From an uncultured Rhodopila sp. (GTDB taxonomy: Bacteria > Pseudomonadota > Alphaproteobacteria > Acetobacterales > Acetobacteraceae), in assembly GCA_903932145.1 (NCBI GenBank), contig CAIZFE010000086.1, positions 124,001 to 188,000 of the forward strand: a stretch of 64,000 nt of DNA, written 5' to 3'. This document shows, piece after piece, positions 8,912 through 16,927 of this stretch. The notes under the pieces were generated by a model. That model was not told the origin of the DNA. It saw nothing but the letters and a program-made list of their open reading frames with translations, and ran no database searches. The translations under genes and the position numbers were made by a program. Numbering within the stretch: the first letter of the stretch is position 1; each line of letters begins with the position of its first letter.

Positions 8912-9115
8912 CTACGCGGCCTTCAGGCTGGCGCAAGCCCCTTCAAGGCAGGCAATCACATCGGCCCTGTTGAGACTTGGATAAGACTGGATAATGTCGT
9001 CAATCGACAGGCCGTCCTCAAGGTTTTCAAACAACACCTCAACCGGCACGCGCGTCCCGCGGAAGACGGGGCGGCCACCCAATATTTCGGGGTCTTGCAC
9101 AATCACACTGGCCAT
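8912..9115 (-). CDS. DUF433 domain antitoxin
   Basis: A 67-residue DUF433 protein (HTH-like antitoxin family) starting MASVIVQDPEILGGRPVFRG, then TRVPVEVLFENLEDGLSIDD and SYPSLNRADVIACLEGA, all standard for the family. ATG 9115 has GAGG 7 bases upstream. It precedes the DUF5615 toxin remnant in the usual antitoxin-toxin order. The antitoxin is intact while the toxin is broken, which is the survivable order of decay. Confidence 0.88.
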   Translation of the reverse strand: MASVIVQDPEILGGRPVFRGTRVPVEVLFENLEDGLSIDDIIQSYPSLNRADVIACLEGACASLKAA

Positions 9116-9465
9116 GGCTGCCTCGCTGGTCCGGACTGACTTCCGGTCACAACATAATACAGTGGCTGCAAAAAAAAACACGCTGCTCCGGCGACGTGCC
9201 GACTATTCACTGCCAGCATTCCCTTTGCTGGCTCCCGATCCGATTGCCGCCACGAACTTGCATCCCTCGGCAGACGCCCAATGTCATCGACCATCCTCAC
9301 CTGATGCGGCGGCCCCGGCGCTCGGGTGAACGCCTGTTGTAGTGACCCACACCAGGGCACCGCCCGAGCAAACGGACGTAAGGGCGGGTTTGCCTGCAAG
9401 GCGGCATATCCACCGCCCCCACGGGGACTTGCCCTTCCTCTCTATCGTCGCCATCTAGTGACGCT
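9116..9465. other. Intergenic region between DUF433 and hslV
   Basis: 350 bases holding the divergent upstream regions of the DUF433 gene and hslVU. An A-rich run (about 9172-9178) stands out. I see no ORF with family resemblance and no clear heat-shock promoter. Confidence 0.5.
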
Positions 9466-10032
9466 ATGCAGAACACAACACTCGCCGCTGCCGATCCGAT
9501 CGGGTGGCACGGCACCACCATCCTGTGCGTAAGGCGGGATGGCAAAGTGACCATGGCCGGGGACGGTCAGGTCAGTATGGGTCAGACCATCGTCAAGGGT
9601 AACGCCCGCAAAGTGCGCCGCATTGGCGCGGGGGGCGCCGTGATTGCCGGGTTCGCCGGGGCCACAGCCGATGCGTTCACCTTGCTCGAACGCCTGGAAT
9701 CCAAGCTGGAGCGATACCCCAACCAGCTCGAACGCGCCTGCGTCGAACTCGCCAAGGACTGGCGCACCGACCGCTACCTGCGCCGCCTGGAAGCGCTGAT
9801 GGCCGTTGCCGACAAGGACCGCAGCTTCACCCTCACCGGCAACGGCGACGTGCTGGAGCCGGAAGACGGCGTCATCGGCATCGGCTCCGGCGGCAACTAT
9901 GCATTGGCGGCTGCTCGTGCGTTGATGGACGTTCCCGACCTCACGGCCGAGGAAATCGCGCGCCGGTCCATGCGGATCGCCTCGCAGATTTGCGTCTATA
10001 CCAACGGCAACATCATTATCGAGTCACTGTAA
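9466..10032 (+). CDS. hslV: ATP-dependent protease peptidase subunit HslV (ClpQ)
   Basis: Proteasome-related threonine peptidase that forms a double-hexamer core capped by HslU and degrades misfolded or regulatory proteins in the cytoplasm. At 188 residues, [20 protein letters not shown] places the catalytic Thr at residue 17, implying removal of a 16-residue propeptide as in many alphaproteobacteria. [51 protein letters not shown] and [14 protein letters not shown] are all family signatures. hslU follows after 1 base, so the two are co-transcribed. ATG 9466 is the only start that preserves the propeptide. Confidence 0.97.
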   Translation: MQNTTLAAADPIGWHGTTILCVRRDGKVTMAGDGQVSMGQTIVKGNARKVRRIGAGGAVIAGFAGATADAFTLLERLESKLERYPNQLERACVELAKDWRTDRYLRRLEALMAVADKDRSFTLTGNGDVLEPEDGVIGIGSGGNYALAAARALMDVPDLTAEEIARRSMRIASQICVYTNGNIIIESL

Positions 10033-10033
10033 C

Positions 10034-11356
10034 ATGGACGTCCCCACATACTCGCCGAGAGAGATCGTCTCGGAATTGGATCGATTCATCGTGGGTCAGG
10101 ACGACGCCAAGCGCGCGGTGGCCATCGCGCTGCGCAACCGCTGGCGCCGGCAACAACTCCCCGACGGCATCCGCGAGGAAGTCGTGCCGAAGAACATTCT
10201 CATGATCGGCCCGACCGGCTGCGGTAAGACGGAAATCGCCCGCCGGCTGGCGAAGCTCGCTCAGGCCCCGTTCCTGAAGGTCGAAGCGACCAAGTTCACC
10301 GAGGTCGGCTATGTCGGCCGCGACGTGGACAGCATCATCCGCGACCTGGTCGATGCCAGCCTGAACATGCTGCGTGAATCCAGCCGCAAGGGCGTCCAGG
10401 CCAAGGCAGAAGCCAACGCCGAGGAACGTCTGGTCACCGCTCTGGTTGGTGAGGAAGCCGCCGCCGACACGCGGTCGAAATTCCGCCGCATGCTGCGCAA
10501 TGGCGAGTTCGAGCAGAAAGAGATCGAGGTCGCCGTCGCCGATGCCGGCAGTTCCCCGATCGGCCAGTTCGATATGCCCGGCATGCCGCCCGGTCAGGTG
10601 ATCAACCTGAGCGAGATGATGAAGGGCATTATGGGCAATCGCCCCCTGCAAAAGCGCCGCATGACGGTGGAAGCCGCGCGCCGGATCATCGAAGCCGAGG
10701 AAGCCGACCATTTGCTCGACAACGAGCAACTCACGAAAGACGCGGTCTTCCACGCCGAGAACAACGGCATCGTCTTCCTCGACGAAATCGATAAAATCTG
10801 CGCTCGGACGTCCGAAGGCGGATTGCGCGGTGGCGACGTCAGCCGGGAAGGGGTGCAGCGCGACCTGCTGCCGCTGATCGAGGGCACCACGGTGAACACC
10901 AAGTATGGCCTGGTGAAGACCGATCATATTCTGTTCATCGCTTCCGGTGCGTTCACCCTGGCCAAGCCGTCCGATTTACTGCCGGAACTGCAAGGCCGCC
11001 TGCCGATCCGCGTCGAGCTGCTGCCGCTGACCCGCGCCGATTTGCGGCGGATTCTGATCGAACCCGAGCACTCGCTGCTGAAGCAATACGCGGCGTTGCT
11101 GGGGACCGAGAACGTGACGCTGGACTTCCGCGACGATGCGGTGGATGCCCTGGCGGAACTGGCGTCCGACATCAACGATCGGATCGAGAATATCGGTGCC
11201 CGGCGGCTGCACACGGTGCTGGAGCGGCTGTTGGAGGACATCAGCTTCTCCGCCACCGACCGGGGTGGCGAGACGTTCGTGGTGGATGCGGCATACGTGG
11301 CGGAAAAGGTGGCCCCGCTGGCGCAGAAGGGGGATCTGAGCAGGTTCATATTGTAA
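10034..11356 (+). CDS. hslU: ATP-dependent protease ATPase subunit HslU (ClpY)
   Basis: AAA+ unfoldase that feeds substrates into HslV. The 440-residue protein has Walker A GPTGCGKT (residues 59-66), the [15 protein letters not shown] segment, the intermediate domain (about 110-230), Walker B FLDEIDKI, and the C-terminal [19 protein letters not shown] sensor-2 region. It ends with GDLSRFIL, the tail that docks into HslV. It is coupled to hslV (1-base gap). Its stop codon TAA (11354-11356) sits inside the -35 box of the promoter for the downstream TA pair. Confidence 0.98.
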   Translation: MDVPTYSPREIVSELDRFIVGQDDAKRAVAIALRNRWRRQQLPDGIREEVVPKNILMIGPTGCGKTEIARRLAKLAQAPFLKVEATKFTEVGYVGRDVDSIIRDLVDASLNMLRESSRKGVQAKAEANAEERLVTALVGEEAAADTRSKFRRMLRNGEFEQKEIEVAVADAGSSPIGQFDMPGMPPGQVINLSEMMKGIMGNRPLQKRRMTVEAARRIIEAEEADHLLDNEQLTKDAVFHAENNGIVFLDEIDKICARTSEGGLRGGDVSREGVQRDLLPLIEGTTVNTKYGLVKTDHILFIASGAFTLAKPSDLLPELQGRLPIRVELLPLTRADLRRILIEPEHSLLKQYAALLGTENVTLDFRDDAVDALAELASDINDRIENIGARRLHTVLERLLEDISFSATDRGGETFVVDAAYVAEKVAPLAQKGDLSRFIL

Positions 11357-11379
11357 TTCGGTATAACCTCCGTTATAAC
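11351..11379 (+). promoter_or_regulatory. Promoter and operator-like repeat for the AbrB-Doc pair
   Basis: TTGTAA (11351-11356), a 17-base spacer and TATAAC (11374-11379) form a plausible sigma70 promoter overlapping the hslU stop. An inverted repeat TATAAC (11362-11367)/GTTATA (11372-11377) covers the -10 region, as expected if the antitoxin represses its own operon. Confidence 0.55.
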
Positions 11380-11445
11380 ATCTAGGCCGATGGCGCAACC
11401 CACGGCTCCGATGGCATTTGGCCACGGACAGGCGAGGCAAAAGCC

Positions 11446-11670
11446 ATGCACGCATTGAAACTGACCCAGATCGGCAACTCGGTGGGCATGATCCTGCCGC
11501 GCGAACTGCTGGCGAAGCTGGGTGTCACTAAGGGCGACACCATCTACGCCGTCGATCAGCCCGATGGCGTCCGCCTGACCGTCGCGAACCCGGATTTCGC
11601 GGCGCAGATGGAGGTCGCTCGGAAGGTCATGAAGGACCGCCGCGCGGTACTGCGCGAACTGGCGAAGTGA
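11446..11670 (+). CDS. AbrB/MazE/SpoVT-type antitoxin
   Basis: A 74-residue swapped-hairpin DNA-binding protein. HALKLTQIGNSVGMILPREL is the AbrB beta-hairpin signature, followed by AKLGVTKGDTIYAV and a C-terminal segment (MEVARKVMKDRRAVLRELAK) that would bind the toxin. The stop overlaps the toxin start (GTGA). It probably neutralises the Doc-type toxin and represses the operon through the repeat near 11362. AbrB-type antitoxins are a known alternative to Phd for Doc-family toxins. Confidence 0.92.
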   Translation: MHALKLTQIGNSVGMILPRELLAKLGVTKGDTIYAVDQPDGVRLTVANPDFAAQMEVARKVMKDRRAVLRELAK

Positions 11671-12050
11671 CGATCTGGCTTTCGTCGCAGCTTGTCCTCG
11701 CCATCCATGACGAACAATTGGCGGAACACGGGGGCTCCACCGGCCTTCGTGACGCCGGCCTTCTCGACAGCGCCCTCGCCCGGCCGTTAAACCGGGCAGG
11801 CTACGGCGAACCGGATATTGCCGAACTGGCGGCGGTTTACGCGCTCGGTATCGCCCAAAACCATCCCTTCGTCGACGGCAACAAGCGCACCGCATTCGTG
11901 GCGCTGGAACTGTTCCTGCGCCTGAACGGCTGTGTCTTCACCGTTGGTGATGCTGAGGCTGTCGTAATGACCCTCGCCATGGCGGCCGGCGAACTACCGG
12001 ACGATGAGTTCACCGCCTGGGTCCGCCTGAACACCGCGATCGAAAGCTGA
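11667..12050 (+). CDS. doc: Death-on-curing (Doc/Fic) family toxin
   Basis: Fic-fold toxin of the Doc branch; characterised Doc phosphorylates EF-Tu and stops translation. The catalytic motif HPFVDGNKR is at residues 66-74 of 127, with the invariant His and Asn-Lys-Arg intact. GGSTGLRDAGLLDSALARP is the Doc N-terminal signature. The GTG start at 11667 overlaps the antitoxin stop TGA by translational coupling. No truncation is seen, so this pair looks functional, unlike the TA loci at 8.2-9.1 kb and 16 kb. Confidence 0.93.
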   Translation: MTIWLSSQLVLAIHDEQLAEHGGSTGLRDAGLLDSALARPLNRAGYGEPDIAELAAVYALGIAQNHPFVDGNKRTAFVALELFLRLNGCVFTVGDAEAVVMTLAMAAGELPDDEFTAWVRLNTAIES

Positions 12051-12112
12051 CTCACCCCCTGGCGAAGCGGGTGGCAAAGACCATACTCTACCGCAGCGTG
12101 AAGGACCCGATC

Positions 12113-12853
12113 ATGACCGTTGCCCAACAACCCGTCTTGCTACTGACCGGTGCCAGCCGCGGCATCGGTCACGCCACCGTCAAACGCTTCAGCAGTGAGG
12201 GCTGGCGCGTGCTGACGATCTCCCGCCAGGCCTTCGACCCGCGCTGCCCCTGGCCGGGCGGTGAGCGCAACCACATCCAGATGGATCTGTCCGACGTTGA
12301 TTCGGTCAGCGCCGCGCTACCGGAGATCAAGCGCATCGCCGGCGGCCGGCTGGACGCGCTGATCAACAACGCCGCGATCTCCCCCAAACATCCGGACGGC
12401 AGCAAGATCACCAGCTTGCAGATGGCCTACAAGGACTGGTTGCACATCTTCAACGTCAACTTCTTCTCGGCCATCCTGCTGGCCCAGGGCCTCAGCGACT
12501 ACCTGATCGAGTCCAAGGGCAGCATCGTTAACATGACCTCCATCGTCGGCTCACGGGTGCATCCGTTCGCCAGCGCCGCCTATGCGACCTCCAAGGCCGG
12601 CCTCGCGGCCCTGACGCGGGAAATGGCCAACGATCTCGGCCGCTACGGCGTGCGGGTGAACGCCGTCTCCCCCGGCGAAATCGACACCGCCATCCTGTCG
12701 CCCGGCACCGAGGAGATCGTGCAGCGCGAAATCCCCATGCGCCGCCTCGGCAAACCCAACGAGGTCGCGGACCTGCTGTTCTTCCTGTGCTCCAACCAGG
12801 CGATGTACATCAGCGGGTCGGAAGTCCATATCGACGGCGGCCAGCGCGTTTAG
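12113..12853 (+). CDS. SDR family NAD(P)-dependent oxidoreductase
   Basis: Short-chain dehydrogenase/reductase of 246 residues. The cofactor loop TGASRGIGHA (12-21), the INNAAISPKH strand, the catalytic Ser in MTSIVGSRVHP, the YxxxK in AAYATSKAG and the C-terminal YISGSEVHIDGGQ are present. ATG 12113 is preceded by AAGGA 8 bases upstream and places the Rossmann strand at the usual distance; an upstream GTG (12071) is less likely. It lies 59 bases before the molybdenum-enzyme gene and may share its transcript. Substrate unknown. Confidence 0.92.
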   Translation: MTVAQQPVLLLTGASRGIGHATVKRFSSEGWRVLTISRQAFDPRCPWPGGERNHIQMDLSDVDSVSAALPEIKRIAGGRLDALINNAAISPKHPDGSKITSLQMAYKDWLHIFNVNFFSAILLAQGLSDYLIESKGSIVNMTSIVGSRVHPFASAAYATSKAGLAALTREMANDLGRYGVRVNAVSPGEIDTAILSPGTEEIVQREIPMRRLGKPNEVADLLFFLCSNQAMYISGSEVHIDGGQRV

Positions 12854-12912
12854 GCCGGCGATCGCTGCACCTGACATAATAATAACAACGACAACGGATC
12901 GATGGAGTTCAC

Positions 12913-15231
12913 ATGAACGATCAGGTGACAACACAGCGTTTCGGCAGCGGCCGCGAGGTCAAGCGGATCGAGGACGCTAGCCTGCTGGCCGGCACCGGTC
13001 GCTTCACGGACGATTTCGCCCCCGCCGGTCAGACCTTCATCGGCTTCCTGAGGTCGCCGCACGCCCACGCGCGCATCGTCTCGATCGACGCGGTGGCGGC
13101 TCGGGCGCTGCCGGGTGTGCTGGCGATCCTGACCGGCGCGGACCTTATCGCGGCCGGCGTGAAGCCGCTGCCGCTGGAACCGATGTTCGTCCGCCCTGAT
13201 GGCTCGCCGGGTGCCTCGCCGCTGCGGTCGGCCCTCGCCGATGGCACCGTCCGTTTCGTGGGGGAGGCGGTCGCCGCCGTGGTCGCGGAGACCGCGGACC
13301 AGGTGAAGGATGCGCTCGAAGCCATCCTGGTCGAATACGACGAATTGCCCGTCGTCACCGAACTGACCGCCGCGACCGCCCCCGGCGCCCCGCTGGTCTG
13401 GCCGGCCGCGACCGGCAACATTGCCGCCCAAATGAAACACGGCGACGCGGCGGCGTCCGACGCGGCCTTCGCCAAGGCCGCCCATATCGTGGCGCTCGAC
13501 CTGGTCAACCAGCGTCTGGTGCCGGCGACGATGGAGCCGCGCTGCTCGCTCGCCAGCTACGACACGGCAACCGATCGCCTGACGCTGCGTCTGTCCACGC
13601 AGATGCCGTCCGCCGCGCGCGACGTGTTGTGCCTGATACTGGGGCTGCCGACCGACAAAGTAAGGGTCGTTGTCGGCGATGTCGGCGGCGGTTTCGGGAT
13701 GAAGGGCGGCCTGTATCCCGAGGACCTCGTCGTCGCCTACGCCTCTCGCCAGATCGGCCGCCCGGTCAAATGGACCCCTTCGCGGATCGAGGAATTCCTG
13801 TCCGCCACGCATGGCCGCGATGTCGAAACCCATGCCGAACTGGCGTTGGACGCGGATGGCCAGGTGTTGGCGTTTCGGGTGCGCTCGCTCGCCAACATGG
13901 GGGCTTACGGCAGCGTCGTCGGGATCATCATCCAGTTGATGATTGGCCCGTTTGTGTCCACCAGCATCTACGACATCCGGACGATCGACTTCGACATCCA
14001 GGCAGTGCTGACGAACACCGCCCCCACCTCGGCCTATCGCGGCGCCGGCCGGCCCGAGGCGATCTACATCATCGAACGCCTGTTCGACACCGCCGCCCTG
14101 AAGCTCGGCCTGGACCCGGCGGAGATCCGCAGGCGTAATCTGATCAGTCCGGAACAGATCCCATACACCAACGCGATGGGGCAGGTGTATGATTCCGGCC
14201 AATTCGGTTCGATCCTGGAGCAGGGACTGGCCCTGGCGAAATGGGACGATTTCGCCGCCCGCGAAGCCGAATCGAAGTCACGCGGCATGCTGCGCGGACG
14301 CGGTCTGGCATCGTTTCTGGAGTGGACCGGCGCCAACGTGTTCGAGGAACGCGTCACGGTAGCGGTCTCCGGCGACGGCATGATCGAGGTGTACGCAGCA
14401 ACGATGCCGATGGGGCAGGGCATCGAGACGTCCTTCGCCCAGTTAATCGTCGATGTGTTTGGCGTGGAGATCGAGCGGATCAGGCTTGTTCACGGCGACA
14501 CCGATCGTGGGTCTGGTTTTGGCAGCGCCGGTTCGCGGTCGCTGTTCACTGCCGGATCGGCGATCAACCACGCGTCGGAAACCGTGGTCGCGAACGGCCG
14601 CGACCTCGCCGCCGAGGTGCTGGAGGCCGCCGCGACGGATATTGAATACGCTGAAGGCATGTACCGGATTGCCGGCACCGATCGCGGCATCGGCCTGTTC
14701 GAACTCGCGGCCCGTCAGCCGGACAATCGTATCTACGTCGATTCAACCAGCAGTGTGAACGGACCGAGCTGGCCGAATGGCGCGCATATCGCCGAGGTCG
14801 AAGTCGATCCGGACACCGGCGCCGTGGATATCGTTTCCTACATGTCCGTCAATGATGTCGGCCGCGTGGTGAACCCGATGATCGTACGCGGCCAACTCGA
14901 CGGCGGCGCCGTCCAGGGCATCGGTCAGGCGCTCGGCGAGCACATGCTGTATGATCGCGAGTCCGGCCAGGTGATGACCGCCAGCATGATGGATTACTTC
15001 ATGCCGCGTGCCGACATCATCCGCGAATTCGTCCACGTCCTCGACCAGTCCATCCCCTGCCAAAACAATCCGCTCGGTGTCAAAGGCGTCGGCGAACTCG
15101 GAACGATCGGCGCCACCCCGGCGGTGGTCAACGCCGTCGCCGATGCGCTGGCGCGGGCCGGGCATGGGAACCGGGCGAGCACGATTCAAATGCCGCTGAC
15201 GCCGGTGAAGGTGTGGGAGGCGCTGCGGTAG
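12913..15231 (+). CDS. Xanthine dehydrogenase-family molybdopterin-binding subunit
   Basis: Large subunit (772 residues) of a molybdenum hydroxylase, which uses water to hydroxylate heterocycles or aldehydes. Family motifs in order: TGRFTDDF and RSPHAHARIVSID (domain a/b hammerhead), VGEAVAAVVAET, VGGGFGMKGGLYPED, AYRGAGRPEA, GAHIAEVEVDPDTGAVDI and the active-site Glu in GVKGVGELGTIG. The CO dehydrogenase CoxL loop (AYRCSFR) is absent, so it is not a CO dehydrogenase. The FAD and 2Fe-2S subunit genes are not adjacent. The start has GGAG about 7 bases upstream. Substrate unknown. Confidence 0.93.
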   Translation: MNDQVTTQRFGSGREVKRIEDASLLAGTGRFTDDFAPAGQTFIGFLRSPHAHARIVSIDAVAARALPGVLAILTGADLIAAGVKPLPLEPMFVRPDGSPGASPLRSALADGTVRFVGEAVAAVVAETADQVKDALEAILVEYDELPVVTELTAATAPGAPLVWPAATGNIAAQMKHGDAAASDAAFAKAAHIVALDLVNQRLVPATMEPRCSLASYDTATDRLTLRLSTQMPSAARDVLCLILGLPTDKVRVVVGDVGGGFGMKGGLYPEDLVVAYASRQIGRPVKWTPSRIEEFLSATHGRDVETHAELALDADGQVLAFRVRSLANMGAYGSVVGIIIQLMIGPFVSTSIYDIRTIDFDIQAVLTNTAPTSAYRGAGRPEAIYIIERLFDTAALKLGLDPAEIRRRNLISPEQIPYTNAMGQVYDSGQFGSILEQGLALAKWDDFAAREAESKSRGMLRGRGLASFLEWTGANVFEERVTVAVSGDGMIEVYAATMPMGQGIETSFAQLIVDVFGVEIERIRLVHGDTDRGSGFGSAGSRSLFTAGSAINHASETVVANGRDLAAEVLEAAATDIEYAEGMYRIAGTDRGIGLFELAARQPDNRIYVDSTSSVNGPSWPNGAHIAEVEVDPDTGAVDIVSYMSVNDVGRVVNPMIVRGQLDGGAVQGIGQALGEHMLYDRESGQVMTASMMDYFMPRADIIREFVHVLDQSIPCQNNPLGVKGVGELGTIGATPAVVNAVADALARAGHGNRASTIQMPLTPVKVWEALR

Positions 15232-15258
15232 GCGGATAAGCGCCCGAACGGGTCCGGT

Positions 15259-15280
15259 ATCGGGGACGCTGGTCCCCGAT
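15259..15280. terminator. Bidirectional hairpin between convergent genes
   Basis: ATCGGGGAC (15259-15267) and GTCCCCGAT (15272-15280) form a perfect 9-bp stem with loop GCTG. It sits between the ends of the plus-strand molybdenum-enzyme gene and the minus-strand SDR gene. Confidence 0.65.
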
Positions 15281-15291
15281 CCGTTATTCGA

Positions 15292-16023
15292 CTATAACGT
15301 TGCGCCACCGTCGATGGCGACCTCGGCGCCGGTGATGTAGCCGCTTTCCTCGGACAGCAGGAACAGGACCAGGTTGGCAACTTCCTCGGCGGTGCCCTGG
15401 CGTTTCATCGGCACCGTTTCCAGGCGTTTGGCATTTTGTTCCGGGGTGCGGACCGCCAGCATTTCGGTGGCGATCGGGCCGGGGTGGATCGAATTCACCC
15501 GGATTTTTCGCCGCGCGAGATCGGCGGACGCCGATTTGGTCATGCCTCGGAGTGCCCATTTTGTGGCGCTGTAGGCGAAGGAACCCGGTGATCCCCGCAG
15601 GCCGGCAACGGACGAAATATTGACGATCGAGCCACCGCCTGATTTTTCCATCAGCGGAACGACCGCCTTCATGCCGAGGAAGCAACCAAACTGATTGATC
15701 CGCATGTGCTGTTCGAACAGGGCGCTGTCAGTCTCCATCAGCGATGCCGGGCGATAGATGCCGGCGTTGTTGACCAGTCCGTGCAGTCCGCCGAACGCTG
15801 CGGCGGCTTCGATGGCGTTGGCCCAGTCCTGCTCTTGGGTGACGTCCTGGCGGACGAAGACGGCGGCATCGCCCAGTTCGGCGGCGAGTTGCTTGCCTTG
15901 CGCTTCCAACACGTCGCCGATGACGACTTTGGCACCTTCGGCGACGAACAGGCGCGCTTCAGCCTCGCCCTGTCCGCGAGCGCCGCCACTGATCAGGATG
16001 ATTTTGCCGGATAGACGGTTCAT
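15292..16023 (-). CDS. SDR family oxidoreductase
   Basis: Short-chain dehydrogenase of 243 residues. It shows the cofactor loop SGGARGQGEAEA (12-23), DVLEAQGKQLAAELG (acidic residue after strand 2), VNNAGIYRPASL, ISSVAGLRGSPGSFAYSATK (catalytic Ser, Tyr and Lys) and GYITGAEVAIDGG. ATG 16023 has AAGGGGGA upstream and starts at the normal SDR N-terminus (MNRLSGKIILIS). Oddly, the frame is open upstream and reads in frame into the C-terminus of a ParE-like toxin remnant, with no stop between them. Confidence 0.92.
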   Translation of the reverse strand: MNRLSGKIILISGGARGQGEAEARLFVAEGAKVVIGDVLEAQGKQLAAELGDAAVFVRQDVTQEQDWANAIEAAAAFGGLHGLVNNAGIYRPASLMETDSALFEQHMRINQFGCFLGMKAVVPLMEKSGGGSIVNISSVAGLRGSPGSFAYSATKWALRGMTKSASADLARRKIRVNSIHPGPIATEMLAVRTPEQNAKRLETVPMKRQGTAEEVANLVLFLLSEESGYITGAEVAIDGGATL

Positions 16024-16408
16024 TGGTTTTCCCCCTTGGCTTTGGTGTCCGGCCGACCGTTGCATGCGCCGAGCCGCTCTGCCGAGTAGCATACGGTCCC
16101 GGGCCAGACCTAAAACCTCAACGACCCCATCGGACGCCACGCGATACAGCACAATGTGGCGAGGGCGGCCAACGCGTTCTGTTGGCGGGAGGAAATGGCG
16201 TGCCAAAGCGAGCGGATACGCCCGGACATTGGGCGGTAACAGATCTTCCCGGGTCGAGGGGCTGGACGGTTCGATCGCTCAACGCCGCGAACGCGGCCAG
16301 CATCAGGCGATACTATCGCCCGGAAGCGACGATTCCGAATTTGCGGGCGCCGTCCGTCAGTATGCGGTTGACCTGCCCATTGGCTTGGCCAACCAGACGA
16401 TACGCCAC
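16024..16408 (-). pseudogene. ParE/RelE-like toxin remnant
   Basis: Reading from GTG 16408, the sequence gives VAYRLVGQANGQVNRILTDG and ARKFGIVASGR, typical of ParE-family toxins that begin MAYRLxxxAxxQxDxIL. A TAG stop interrupts it (CGA TAG TAT CGC). The same frame continues YRLMLAAFAALSDR, then a one-base insertion (GATCGAA for GATCGA) shifts to the frame reading PSSPSTREDLLPPNVRAYPL, HFLPPTERVGRPRHIVLYRV and EVLGLARDRMLLGRAARRMQ, the normal C-terminal ParE blocks. It thus carries one nonsense codon and one frameshift. No stop separates it from the SDR gene downstream. Confidence 0.8.
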
Positions 16409-16696
16409 CCGGGTCTTGTCAGCCGCCAAATTGGCCCGTGTCTGAGCCATCGTGCGCTCATAGAGCGCTTCGGCGTCAGCCTCGGTTTCGATGAGGATAA
16501 ATCGGCCAGCTTCGGCGTCCGCGGTCCCGGCTTGCGCGATGGACCAAAGGTCCTGGTCCTCGTCCAGTTCCTCGGCATACAGACGGGCGGCTTCAATCAG
16601 GAAATCGCAGTCGGATCGGGCATGTCCGGCGGCGACTTGCCGGTCGATGGCGGATTTCAGATCGTCCGGAAGTGGAACCTGCACGATAACGTTCAT
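16313..16696 (-). CDS. ParD-like antitoxin, reading into the toxin remnant
   Basis: About 95 residues of a ribbon-helix-helix-type antitoxin (MNVIVQVPLPDDLKSAIDRQ, then VAAGHARSDCDFLIEAARLY). They are fused in frame to the first ~31 residues of the ParE-like toxin and end at the TAG inside it. Normally a stop would separate the two genes, so the antitoxin stop has been lost or lies in a shifted frame. A strong Shine-Dalgarno (GGAGG, 7-base spacer) precedes ATG 16696. The antitoxin part may still be active. Confidence 0.75.
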   Translation of the reverse strand: MNVIVQVPLPDDLKSAIDRQVAAGHARSDCDFLIEAARLYAEELDEDQDLWSIAQAGTADAEAGRFILIETEADAEALYERTMAQTRANLAADKTRVAYRLVGQANGQVNRILTDGARKFGIVASGR

Positions 16697-16801
16697 CAGA
16701 AGCCTCCATACGCGGCAGACTCCGTTGACTGAGGACTGAACGCGACCTCAAACGAATTCAGCGTTTGGACGCTGTTGCAGGGGTCCGAATGTGCCTGGGG
16801 A

Positions 16802-16855
16802 AAGCCAATAGCCGCTACCACCAAATTGCAATTTGGGGATAACGACTATTGGCTT
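16802..16855 (-). terminator. Nested inverted repeat downstream of the DUF4139 gene
   Basis: AAGCCAATAG (16802-16811) pairs with CTATTGGCTT (16846-16855), and between them lies the perfect 16-bp palindrome CCAAATTGCAATTTGG (16821-16836). It lies 56 bases past the inferred ancestral stop of the DUF4139 gene, so a terminator role is plausible; the central palindrome could also be a protein-binding site for the antitoxin gene at 16696. Confidence 0.5.
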
Positions 16856-16927
16856 CCGGCGATGGTCCGCCACATACCCTGCTAAGCCTCAGGCCATCAG
16901 GCGCCATCGCCTAAATCCGAGTCGAAG

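Noticed and set aside
12850-14202. A 450-codon minus-strand frame opposite the first molybdenum-enzyme gene
   Set aside because: The plus-strand product is a clear family member; the reverse frame has no recognisable motif and low-complexity composition.
12913-15231. Carbon monoxide dehydrogenase large subunit (CoxL)
   Set aside because: The form I active-site loop AYRCSFR is absent; the protein has AYRGAGRPEA instead.
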